The translations under genes and the position numbers were made by a program. The notes below the pieces were generated by a model. That model ran no database searches and was not told where the DNA came from. It saw only the letters and a list, made by a program, of their open reading frames with translations. A stretch of 42,413 bases of DNA from Bacteroidales bacterium. GTDB lineage: Bacteria > Bacteroidota > Bacteroidia > Bacteroidales > JAFGHD01. Numbering within the stretch: position 1 is the first letter of the stretch; each line of letters starts with the position of its first letter. The stretch is from contig JAFGME010000182.1 of assembly GCA_016927695.1 (NCBI GenBank), positions 1 to 42,413 on the forward strand. Direction: 5' to 3'. This document shows positions 21,669-33,408 of the stretch, in pieces.

Positions 21669-23025
21669 GATTGCCGGGAAAAAAATTTTCAACTATAAAT
21701 GAAGGGTCACGCAGCATCTCCAGAAAATCCTGTACTGACTTCACCGTGACTTTGAATTCTTTGAAGTATTCCCTGGCCAGCTTCTTTTCGGCTTCAGTGG
21801 CTTTGAACTGGTTGAGGATATTCATGAGGTGCATTTTCATGTGGCCTTTTTGTATTCCTTTTGTCACCAGGGATTTTAACGCCCCGAAGTTATTCGCCAG
21901 CCCGACGGATGCCACAATCCTCATAAGCTCTTCGGCATTGGGATTGCCCAGAAGCTTCAGCGAATTCACGACCAGCGGATGCAGGTTTGTCAATCCTCCA
22001 ACGGTTCCCAGAGATAACGGAAGGGTAAGGGTATACCTGAATTTCCCGTCACCGGTTTCAATGTCGGTAAGGCTGGTGTATTTGCCGTTCTTTGCAGCGT
22101 AGGCATGGCTGGAAGCTTCCACGGCCCTGAAATCGTTTCCGGTGGCCAGCACTACGGAATCGATTCCGTTAAAAATCCCTTTGTTATGTGTGGTAGCACG
22201 AAAAGTATCCACTTTGGCAATGTTCACCGCCCTTTCGAAACGGAAAGCAAATTCTTCACCGGTCAGCTCATCGTCGATACCATCCAGCCTGTTCATGTCA
22301 CACTCCACCCACGTTCTGACCAGACATTCAGGGGTGTAGTTGGAAAGTATCGACATAACCACCTCAACGTTCCTTTCGGGGCCATTGAAATAAGGGCTGG
22401 TCTGAAAAAAACGGCGCAGGATGACAGCGAATTCCTCCAGCACTGAGTTGATGAAATTGGCGCCCATGCTGTCCACCGTATTGAAGGTGGCTTTTAGCTG
22501 AAAATAGTCAGCGATTTCGTCCGTTTTGTCCACGAGGTCAATGTTGAGTATCCCTCCGCCTCTTTTCCTCATGTTGGCCGTGATTTGCAGTGTTCCTTCC
22601 CTCAGCTTCTCCACCAGGTCGGGCAGCAGGGTATTCAATTTGGTTTTGTTTCCTTTCCAGAAAAAATGCACCTGTCCTACCTTCTCCACCGAGATGATCT
22701 CCGTGTGGAAACCGCCCCTCTCCGACCAGAATTTTGCTGTTTTGGCTGCGGCTGCCACTACCGAACTCTCCTCAATCACCATTGGAACATGATACACCTT
22801 ACCATCGATCAGGAAATTGGGCGCAATGCCATAAGGCATGTAATAATTGGTGAGGGTGTTCTCGCTGAACTCATCAAAAAGCTTTTGCTTTTCGGGATCA
22901 GGATGGTGGTAGCTTTCCAGATCTTTCCGGAAGCGCTCCGGATCTTCATAGTGGCCCGCTATATAACTCAGCTTCTCATCCCTGGAGAGCTTTGAAAAGC
23001 CACAAATTATCTCTTTTTCTTTCAC
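21646..23025 (-). CDS. mvaA: Class II 3-hydroxy-3-methylglutaryl-CoA reductase
   Basis: The protein is a class II (bacterial-type) HMG-CoA reductase, 459 residues from the proposed start. Class II features are PYGIAPNFLIDG, VPMVIEESSVVAAAA (catalytic Glu, about 85-86), DSMGAN (about 185-190), TTHNKGIFNG (Lys about 282), GNDFRAVEA (Asp about 298) and GIQKGHMKMH (His about 395). It makes mevalonate from HMG-CoA and is the first gene of the operon. The open frame runs upstream through an ATG (23073) to a TTG (23094), but the promoter element TAACTTTG at 23069-23062 lies inside that stretch. The GTG at 23025 gives a family-like start VKEKEIICGFSKLSRDEK and is the best choice. Cofactor preference cannot be read. 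Confidence 0.92.
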   Translation of the reverse strand: MKEKEIICGFSKLSRDEKLSYIAGHYEDPERFRKDLESYHHPDPEKQKLFDEFSENTLTNYYMPYGIAPNFLIDGKVYHVPMVIEESSVVAAAAKTAKFWSERGGFHTEIISVEKVGQVHFFWKGNKTKLNTLLPDLVEKLREGTLQITANMRKRGGGILNIDLVDKTDEIADYFQLKATFNTVDSMGANFINSVLEEFAVILRRFFQTSPYFNGPERNVEVVMSILSNYTPECLVRTWVECDMNRLDGIDDELTGEEFAFRFERAVNIAKVDTFRATTHNKGIFNGIDSVVLATGNDFRAVEASSHAYAAKNGKYTSLTDIETGDGKFRYTLTLPLSLGTVGGLTNLHPLVVNSLKLLGNPNAEELMRIVASVGLANNFGALKSLVTKGIQKGHMKMHLMNILNQFKATEAEKKLAREYFKEFKVTVKSVQDFLEMLRDPSFIVENFFPGNHEVFFKR

Positions 23026-23061
23026 AACTGAATATTTTCCTGTTTGCAGGGAAAACCCTTG

Positions 23062-23095
23062 CAAAGTTACCATTAAAAAAATCAAAACTGACAAA
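23062..23095 (-). promoter_or_regulatory. Promoter of the mevalonate operon
   Basis: On the minus strand TTTG (23095-23092), 22 bases, TAACTTTG (23069-23062) match the Bacteroidota -33 and -7 elements, 37 bases upstream of the GTG at 23025. A second TACATTTG on the same strand (23152-23145) lies within the palindrome and could be a distal promoter. Confidence 0.55.
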
Positions 23096-23115
23096 TAAAC
23101 AGAGGAATAAGAATT

Positions 23116-23160
23116 TTGTTTAAATTATGTGCTTTAATATTAAACAAATGTATTGTTTAA
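23116..23160. promoter_or_regulatory. Palindromic operator-like site with third half-site
   Basis: TTAAACAA (23140-23147) and TTGTTTAA (23153-23160) are perfect inverted arms with a five-base spacer. A third TTGTTTAA occurs at 23116-23123. All lie between the leftward HMG-CoA reductase operon and the rightward geranylgeranyl reductase operon. The symmetry and position suggest a binding site for a dimeric regulator acting on both promoters, but AT-rich DNA makes chance symmetry easier. Confidence 0.5.
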
Positions 23161-23205
23161 ATGAGATGCCCTTTCATTTGACCTGCCTTTTTGGGAGATT
23201 TAAAT

Positions 23206-23213
23206 TAATTTTG
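23206..23213 (+). promoter_or_regulatory. -7 element of the GGR-ubiE operon
   Basis: TAATTTTG matches TAnnTTTG, 18 bases before the ATG at 23231. TTTG sequences occur 12 and 25 bases upstream, neither at ideal spacing. Confidence 0.5.
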
Positions 23214-23230
23214 GCGAAAATGGAGATCTG

Positions 23231-24466
23231 ATGGAAAAGAGGGACATCTGTATCGTTGGCGGAGGGATTTCCGGATCGCTGGCAGCGCAGTTTCTGGCAA
23301 AAAAACATCAACAGCCCTGCACACTGATCGACAAATCGGAATTTCCACGGCATAAGATCTGCGGCGATGGGGTTAGTGGCTGGGTGGTCAACGTACTCAA
23401 AGAACTGGATGGGGATTTGCCCGGGGAATTGCTGGCAGAGCCATTTGTACTGCCCTCTTACGGTATCCGGATCGCGGCTCCGAACTACAAATATGTTGAC
23501 CTGCCTTTTGACCCTGATGCCGTTCCCGGTGAGGGCATTCCTCCCGGTTTTACTGCACAAAGGTATCATCTGGATTATTTCCTGCTAAAAAAGGCAAAAA
23601 GCCATCCCCTTGTTGAATGTTATGAAAAGACAGAAGTAACCGGTTTTCAGGCAACGGATAAAGGATTCCGACTTCAGTTGAACTCAGGCCAAAAGGAAAT
23701 GACCGCCAGGATCGTTCTTTTTGCACAGGGGGCGGGTTCCTTCGGACCCCCGGGTATCAACACCGGCGGAAACCCTGTAAACACTTTCATCGGATTAAGG
23801 GGATATTATAAAAACGTTGCGGGATTTCATGCACAGAATTTCATTGAACTTCATTTCCTGAAGGACATCCTGCCGGGCTACCTGTGGATTTTCCCCATGG
23901 CAGGGGGAATTGCCAATGTGGGCATCGGAATGATGAAAAAACATATCCTGAAAAGGAAAGTCTCCCTGAAAGGGGAATTGCACAAGATCCTCAACACCCA
24001 TCCCCTGCTGAAAGAAAGATTCCGTGACGCCACAGAATACGGGCCGTTGCAGGCTCATGCGATCCCGCTGTGGAAAAAAAAGGAAAAAATCTGCGGCGAT
24101 GGTTACATGGCGCTGGGTGATGCTGCCCGACTTGTGGACCCTGTAACAGGAGAAGGAATGGGTCATGCCGCACTTTCGGCAAAGTACGCCGCCGAAACCG
24201 CTTCGCTTTCCCTGCTGCATAACAGGTTCGATGCCGGCTTTATGCATCGTTACGATGAAGAACTTTTTAAAACCATTGGAAGGGAACTTGACATAAGCAG
24301 GAAAATCAGTTACCTCATCAGGCGCCCGTTCCTGTTAAATACTTTCATGAATAAGGCCGGACGCAACCCGCGGTTGGCTGAAACCCTGGCGGCTTCCATG
24401 GGCAACTTAGACACCAGGAAACAGTTGAAAAATCCTTTGTTTTATCTGAAAATGCTGATTGGCTGA
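23231..24466 (+). CDS. Geranylgeranyl reductase family FAD-dependent oxidoreductase
   Basis: The 411-residue flavoprotein has an N-terminal FAD-binding GGGISGSLAAQFLAKK, the family signature FPRHKICGDGVSGW, and the second FAD motif MALGDAARLVDPVTGEGMGHA near residue 292. Family members reduce double bonds of isoprenoid chains in archaeal lipids, chlorophyll or menaquinone. Here it overlaps the context of ubiE (next gene) and lies divergent to the mevalonate operon, which favours an isoprenoid or quinone side-chain substrate, an inference from context. No membrane helix is obvious. The gene runs directly into ubiE: its TGA ends two bases before the ubiE ATG. Confidence 0.87.
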   Translation: MEKRDICIVGGGISGSLAAQFLAKKHQQPCTLIDKSEFPRHKICGDGVSGWVVNVLKELDGDLPGELLAEPFVLPSYGIRIAAPNYKYVDLPFDPDAVPGEGIPPGFTAQRYHLDYFLLKKAKSHPLVECYEKTEVTGFQATDKGFRLQLNSGQKEMTARIVLFAQGAGSFGPPGINTGGNPVNTFIGLRGYYKNVAGFHAQNFIELHFLKDILPGYLWIFPMAGGIANVGIGMMKKHILKRKVSLKGELHKILNTHPLLKERFRDATEYGPLQAHAIPLWKKKEKICGDGYMALGDAARLVDPVTGEGMGHAALSAKYAAETASLSLLHNRFDAGFMHRYDEELFKTIGRELDISRKISYLIRRPFLLNTFMNKAGRNPRLAETLAASMGNLDTRKQLKNPLFYLKMLIG

Positions 24467-24467
24467 T

Positions 24468-25208
24468 ATGGGAAAAGAAAACAATAAAGGCCTGGAAAAG
24501 AAGTTGCAGGTGCAAACGATGTTCAACAGCATAGCAGGCAAATATGATTTCCTGAATCATTTTCTGTCGGCAAGGATGGACATCAGGTGGAGACGAAAGG
24601 CCGTCAGGATCCTATCCGCCTTCAAACCTGCCAGCATCCTTGATGTGGCCACAGGCACGGGGGATTTTGCCATCGCAGCCCTTGAAAGCGGCGCCGTGAA
24701 AATCACCGGGGTTGACATTGCAGAGGAGATGCTGGCCATGGGCAGGGAGAAGCTTGCGAAAAAAAAACTGTCGCATATTATTTCCCTTCAATCAGGCGAT
24801 TCTGAAGATCTTCCATTCCCCGACAACACCTTTGACGCAGTCATAGTTGCCTTTGGGGTAAGGAATTTCGGCGACCTTCAAAAGGGGCTGAAGGAGATGC
24901 ACAGGGTGCTTACATCCCGGGGAGTGGTTGTTATCCTTGAGTTTTCAAAACCCCGCCGTTTTCCTGTGAAACAGATATATGGCTTTTATTTCAGGCATAT
25001 CCTGCCCCGCATCGGAAAAATAATCTCAGGTGATGCCTCGGCTTACACCTATCTTCCCGAGAGTGTTTACCGTTTTCCGGAAGGAAAAGAATTCCTGAGA
25101 ATATTGTCGGAATGCGGGTTTGAAAATACATTGCAGAAAAAGCTCAGCGCCGGCATTGCTTCTATTTATACGGGCGAAAAAAGACTACACGTAAATAAAA
25201 CAAAATAA
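24468..25208 (+). CDS. ubiE: Demethylmenaquinone methyltransferase (UbiE/MenG)
   Basis: The 246-residue methyltransferase carries both UbiE signatures: an N-terminal YDFLNHFLSARMDIRWRRKAV and a central RVLTSRGVVVILEFSKP, plus the SAM-binding ILDVATGTGDFAIAALE. It methylates demethylmenaquinone in the last step of menaquinone synthesis. The ATG at 24468 was chosen; an in-frame TTG lies three codons upstream inside the preceding gene. It follows the geranylgeranyl reductase gene by one base and is followed by a cysteine-rich gene one base later, so the three form an operon. Confidence 0.94.
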   Translation: MGKENNKGLEKKLQVQTMFNSIAGKYDFLNHFLSARMDIRWRRKAVRILSAFKPASILDVATGTGDFAIAALESGAVKITGVDIAEEMLAMGREKLAKKKLSHIISLQSGDSEDLPFPDNTFDAVIVAFGVRNFGDLQKGLKEMHRVLTSRGVVVILEFSKPRRFPVKQIYGFYFRHILPRIGKIISGDASAYTYLPESVYRFPEGKEFLRILSECGFENTLQKKLSAGIASIYTGEKRLHVNKTK

Positions 25209-25209
25209 T

Positions 25210-25944
25210 ATGGATATCACGAAAACAAATGAAACGGGCATGGAAAAAGCAGGGATGATTCTGGATTTCTTCCACCGTCTGATCATCCACCATGCGATGT
25301 GGTTCAGTGAAGTGGAGCACCAGTTGGGGAAAGAAACGGCTTTTGAAACCCTGTCGAAGGTAGTGGAAAAAACTTTACCCCTTCAGCTTTCGAGGCTTGG
25401 AAAAACCCTTGGCTTTGAGATGGAAAACGGTCTGCCGGCACCTTTGGCCGGTCTTTCTGATGACAGGCTGAATGAACTTCGGAAAGCCGTGGCGGTGAAC
25501 TGGCTGGCCAATGACGGCATCTGGTTTCAGGCGGTTGAAAATACAAGGGGGATGAATGATGCGAAAAGGTGCAATGACTCCTGCTGGGCACAGTTCTCCC
25601 CTTTTGAAGCCCGCAGCATCAGGAAAATGCTTAACCTCCCCGCACAGGCAGGTCTGGAAGGATTAAAAGAAGCCCTCCGGCGCCGTTTGTATGCTTTTGT
25701 CAATGAGCAATCGTTCGCTGAAGAAACCGAAAACAGCTTTGTCTTCAGGATGAACAAATGCAGGGTTCAGGATGCGAGGAAAAGGAAAGGCCTGGCAGAT
25801 TATCCCTGCAAATCCGGCGGTCTGGTGGAATACACCACCTTTGCCGAAACCATCGACTCCCGTATTGCAACCGAATGTATCTGCTGCCCCCCGGATGAAC
25901 ATCCGGAAGAGTATTACTGTGCATGGAAGTTTTATATCCGTTGA
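25210..25944 (+). CDS. Cysteine-rich cytosolic protein (DUF6125-like), unknown function
   Basis: The 244-residue protein has no signal peptide or membrane helix. A helical N-terminal half is followed by a C-terminal part holding eight cysteines at residues 121, 125, 184, 200, 223, 225, 226 and 237, in C-N-D-S-C, C-I-C-C and single settings, which suggests metal or Fe-S binding. The sequence resembles proteins annotated DUF6125 and recalls the amino-thiazoline hydrolase group, though I cannot confirm either. It starts one base after ubiE and so belongs to the geranylgeranyl reductase-ubiE operon. A link to quinone or isoprenoid metabolism is inferred only from position. It converges with the acid phosphatase gene 50 bases away. 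Confidence 0.7.
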   Translation: MDITKTNETGMEKAGMILDFFHRLIIHHAMWFSEVEHQLGKETAFETLSKVVEKTLPLQLSRLGKTLGFEMENGLPAPLAGLSDDRLNELRKAVAVNWLANDGIWFQAVENTRGMNDAKRCNDSCWAQFSPFEARSIRKMLNLPAQAGLEGLKEALRRRLYAFVNEQSFAEETENSFVFRMNKCRVQDARKRKGLADYPCKSGGLVEYTTFAETIDSRIATECICCPPDEHPEEYYCAWKFYIR

Positions 25945-25993
25945 AGGCGGGAAACCGGAATCAACGAAGGTCGTTTTATGCCTCCGGGACAGG

Positions 25994-26821
25994 CTAAAAT
26001 CCTTTTAACCACCCCCTGCGCGCTTCCTGCATTTCTTCCGTCTGCAGCTCTTTGCTGTACCCGTAAATGGCATCTTTCCAGTCGCCGTACATCACATTGG
26101 GAAGGGCAATGAACAGTGTGCCGAACCGATCTTTATTTTCATCCACGAGGGTTTTACGTTCCTCCACTGCCTTTCCTTCAAAGGTTTCAGAGAAGTCGGC
26201 CAGATTGTCACCGATAAACATGATGATCCTGTGGTTTCCGGCGACTTTTTCACGCCTGGCCTTTTTACTGTTCTCTTCAGTTCTCATCAGAAGGTGATCT
26301 TCATCGGCGAAGGGGAAGCCAAGCGACTTCATGTTGTTCAGGGTAGGCTCCCTGTACATCTCCTTTCGGTTGGTGACGTAAAACACCTCAATTCCTTTTG
26401 ATCCGGCGTACTTCAGAAAATCAAGGGCGCCAGGGACGGGTTCTGCTGAGGCGCTCTCCATCCACTCCTTCCAGTTGAGCGGATAGCTTACCCCATCTTT
26501 AACGCACAAGGCTTCATAAGGACTGTTGTCGAGGAGGGTTTCATCAATGTCGGCGACAATGGCCTGCTGCATCGAAAGGCCGGCGCGGCGGAGGTCCATG
26601 TCAAGCATTATCCTTGCCATGTTGAAAGCCTGGTAGCACAATGCCCTGTACTCTGCCGATGTCTGATGGTAAAGCACCGGAAGGGTGAGCAGATTCTCGC
26701 AGGGGGGCCGTGGTTCTTCGGCACCCTGCCTGGTGAAAGCCGCCGAACGGTCGCACGCGCTGATCGCTGCTATGGCGGCGAAGGCTAAGATAAAAAATGT
26801 ATGTTTCATAGTGTGTTTCAT
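25994..26821 (-). CDS. 5'-nucleotidase / acid phosphatase lipoprotein, e(P4) family
   Basis: The 275-residue protein starts with a lipoprotein signal (AAISAC, Cys 23). The HAD-type class C acid phosphatase core has VADIDETLLDNSPYE with D91 and D93, FYVTNRKE and FIGDNLADFSE. These e(P4)-type enzymes dephosphorylate nucleotides or other phosphomonoesters in the periplasm or on the surface; members support nucleotide/NAD salvage. It is the last gene after a run of glycan-degrading enzymes, 55 bases behind the beta-galactosidase, and may be part of the same transcript or separate. Two in-frame ATGs (26821 and 26809) are possible; the second also gives a good signal peptide. Confidence 0.9.
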   Translation of the reverse strand: MKHTMKHTFFILAFAAIAAISACDRSAAFTRQGAEEPRPPCENLLTLPVLYHQTSAEYRALCYQAFNMARIMLDMDLRRAGLSMQQAIVADIDETLLDNSPYEALCVKDGVSYPLNWKEWMESASAEPVPGALDFLKYAGSKGIEVFYVTNRKEMYREPTLNNMKSLGFPFADEDHLLMRTEENSKKARREKVAGNHRIIMFIGDNLADFSETFEGKAVEERKTLVDENKDRFGTLFIALPNVMYGDWKDAIYGYSKELQTEEMQEARRGWLKGF

Positions 26822-26876
26822 TTTTCTATTTTTTTATTTATTCAACCCATAACCCATAAAAAAAAGTATTACTGCC

Positions 26877-30692
<3,816 letters not shown>

Positions 30693-33314
30693 TTATTTAA
30701 TTTCAATGCGTTGCGGCTTTCCAAGCCGGACGGCCCAGAATAATGTTCCGGGCTTCCGGGGCCGGGGTGGCAACGGGCTGATCACAGGGTTTTCTTTCAG
30801 GGTAAATGACATGTTATACACCGGAAGTTCGTGCCATAGCAAAACCCACACGGAAAGGCTTCCGTTCCAGACTGCACCGGCGGAGCCCTGCTCCAGCGCC
30901 ACCTTAACATCCATATCACCCGAATTACCGACTTCCGAATAATGCCAGGCCCATTTCCCTTTCTGCTCCTCTGATTGCAGAGGCGCCGGAATCCCTTTGA
31001 CGGAAAGCGACACTCCCGGCAATTCCTCTGCCGTTTCAGGTCCGCTGCTTTCCAGTAAAAGCGCTATCGTAATTTTTTTCACCGATTCACCGGTTGTAAA
31101 ACTGCCCGAAAAAGCATTTTCATCCAGGGTATCGGGCGCCAGGGTGAGATTTTCGATCACCCGCGGAGGTTCAGCGGGAAAGGGGGGGATGCTGTCCGGG
31201 CTCACCTCCCTGCCGTCCACCATTACGGTGCTGACCATTTCCGGATTCAGCAGGACCGGTTTCCTCATCAGATAAGTAAAGTCAATGGAATAATGATCTG
31301 CGGATGCATTTGTCGCTTCATAATCGATTCCTGCCACAAGAGGCAGCGTGGCGTCAGAAAGAGGGTACAATTCATACACAGCGGTTTCAAAACCTTCGAG
31401 GGGAAGGCTCAGCACAGCTCCGGCCGGATAAAGAACAGGCGCTATCCAGCGCATGGGATACAACCTGTCGAGCACCAGCGAATCGGCTCTTTCAGGAAGA
31501 CCGTACGCAGGGTCAAGATTGACTTTCAGTATCCCGGGCATCACACCGGGATTACGGGCGGCGATGATGCCGTGTTCTCCGTTGAAGTGCACATAGGCAT
31601 AAGGTTCACCCGCGGCAGGGTTTCCCCCGGCCATGAAAGTGTTTTTAAGTACCTCCTTCCGGTCTTCGGCCCATTCATTGGATTCCGTTATAGCCTGCCA
31701 TTCCTCTTCTGTAAGCGCAGCGGGCCCGGTGTTCAGTTCCCGGCAAGAGTTCCCCCTGGCACAATCAAGGATGGCGTTGTTCATAAACTTGTCCGGAGGG
31801 TCCTTTTTTGCGTCCGATCTGTTCTCATCCCCTTTGGTTATGCCGGAGATCATGAGGTTCGACATGGGAAACCACCGGTCATTTACCACTAATTCGTAAT
31901 AAACTGAGATGTCCATCGAGCTCATAACCTTGTCGTTTTCACTCAGGGAAGGGGGAGCTTCCCACCGGTTTTCTTCCGTTTCCAATGAAATCTGATCCAT
32001 ATATTTCAGCCACCAGGGACTCAGCCATGCGCCTGAAGCCATTGCTATTCTGACACCGGGGTTTATTTTCCCCAATGTATCACAAATACGGGCCACATTT
32101 TCGAAAATTGACCTGCGTGAATATATCCCGATGGGATGGCCATGACCGGTCTCATTGCAGGAAAACTGCAACCCGTCCCATTTGAAAAATGAAATACCTT
32201 CATCCCGTGCAAGCCCGACCATCTTCCTGAGAAAAAGAGGGCCGGCATTTTTGTCGCCGGGGCAGAAACCGGAGGCATTCCCGGCTATGGAATCCCCGTT
32301 CACTCTGTCAACCATTTCCCAGGCAGGTTTGATGATTGGGCCATTTTCATTGAGCTTCCCGGTGGAATCGTAAATGTTAACGGATTGAATTTCAAACCAG
32401 TCGTTATGCAATGTACAGGGTTCCGCCGGGCGCGCCCTTACATCGTCAAGATATTGCATGAACCCATGCTTTACGGCGGTTCTCCGCGTTATGCCGGTCA
32501 CTACCCATCCGGTCTGCAACCCATCCGTTGTGATTTTTCTCCCGGCAATGACGCCACAGCTTATGTCGATGTTCATATATTCATCAAAAGAGGCAGTGTT
32601 TTCGGCGATGGGGCACTCCATACCCAAAAAAGAGCCCCCGTCATGAAATGTAAGGGCCACAGGCTGGCCAAAACCTCCGTCTTTCAGAATTTCAATTTGC
32701 GATTTTCCGGTCTTCATGTCCATTTGCCGCCTCACTTTTCCATACCTGGATTCAATTTTATGAAGAAAATGAGAGGATTGCAAGGTATCCCTGAGGTCAA
32801 TCATTCTACGTGCAAACCATTCACCCTGATCCAGAGAATATATCATCCGGAGGACAAAGGGGGTCTGAAGCCCTTTAAAAAAGAGGGCGACTGTTGCGTT
32901 ACCTGCGCCGGAGCTGATTTCCTCTGCCCGCTGAAAAACAAAATCTTCTTTTGTCAGCAGCAATATATTATCGGCATTGTCGATGTTACCCGGGGCTTTT
33001 TGTCCTGTCCAGATCACTTCAAGGCGGAAATCCGCATCTGTGACAAGGACGGGCCCTTCATATCCTGTTTCCGGGTCCCCATGATTCAGGAAATACAGCG
33101 AATCCGCCAGCAGCTTTCCGTTAAACAGGTAAACAGCGGAAGCAATCCGGTCATTTTCGAGAATAAAGCCTGTTTTTTCACCGAAGGTCACCTCCCGGTA
33201 ATCCGGATTCCGTAACTTCGAACCGTCAGCCAAAAGATGGGAAGTGAACCATACAGAAAACAGCAATGACAACAAAGCCGGCACATTCAAACAAAAATAC
33301 AATGCTCTCTTCAT
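30693..33314 (-). CDS. Secreted glycosidase, alpha-galactosidase-like (tentative)
   Basis: The 873-residue protein has a signal peptide from the ATG at 33314 (about 30 residues); the frame extends 26 codons upstream to another start without a signal. It has an N-terminal beta-sandwich-like region (to about 280), a central barrel-like region and C-terminal beta domains. Motifs in the centre are LHNDWFEIQ, GISFFKWDGLQFSC and RIAMASGAWLSPWWLKY. D380 in FFKWDG sits where clan GH-D alpha-galactosidases carry the nucleophile, but overall similarity to known families is low by eye, so the substrate is open. It lies between an SGNH/Asp-box protein and a beta-galactosidase in a glycan-degradation gene set. 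It could be a distant GH36/27 member or a family not yet well described. Confidence 0.6.
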   Translation of the reverse strand: MKRALYFCLNVPALLSLLFSVWFTSHLLADGSKLRNPDYREVTFGEKTGFILENDRIASAVYLFNGKLLADSLYFLNHGDPETGYEGPVLVTDADFRLEVIWTGQKAPGNIDNADNILLLTKEDFVFQRAEEISSGAGNATVALFFKGLQTPFVLRMIYSLDQGEWFARRMIDLRDTLQSSHFLHKIESRYGKVRRQMDMKTGKSQIEILKDGGFGQPVALTFHDGGSFLGMECPIAENTASFDEYMNIDISCGVIAGRKITTDGLQTGWVVTGITRRTAVKHGFMQYLDDVRARPAEPCTLHNDWFEIQSVNIYDSTGKLNENGPIIKPAWEMVDRVNGDSIAGNASGFCPGDKNAGPLFLRKMVGLARDEGISFFKWDGLQFSCNETGHGHPIGIYSRRSIFENVARICDTLGKINPGVRIAMASGAWLSPWWLKYMDQISLETEENRWEAPPSLSENDKVMSSMDISVYYELVVNDRWFPMSNLMISGITKGDENRSDAKKDPPDKFMNNAILDCARGNSCRELNTGPAALTEEEWQAITESNEWAEDRKEVLKNTFMAGGNPAAGEPYAYVHFNGEHGIIAARNPGVMPGILKVNLDPAYGLPERADSLVLDRLYPMRWIAPVLYPAGAVLSLPLEGFETAVYELYPLSDATLPLVAGIDYEATNASADHYSIDFTYLMRKPVLLNPEMVSTVMVDGREVSPDSIPPFPAEPPRVIENLTLAPDTLDENAFSGSFTTGESVKKITIALLLESSGPETAEELPGVSLSVKGIPAPLQSEEQKGKWAWHYSEVGNSGDMDVKVALEQGSAGAVWNGSLSVWVLLWHELPVYNMSFTLKENPVISPLPPRPRKPGTLFWAVRLGKPQRIEIK

Positions 33315-33408
33315 GATATTTTCAATGTTCTTCTTATGATGTGAATTACTATCATTCCGTAAAACAACAATAATGACAGGGCATAAATACACCTGTCAGC
33401 TCAGTGAT

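Noticed and set aside
25945-25993. Hairpin CGTTGA ... TCAACG between convergent genes as a terminator
   Set aside because: The arms are only six bases with a large loop and no T run on either strand.
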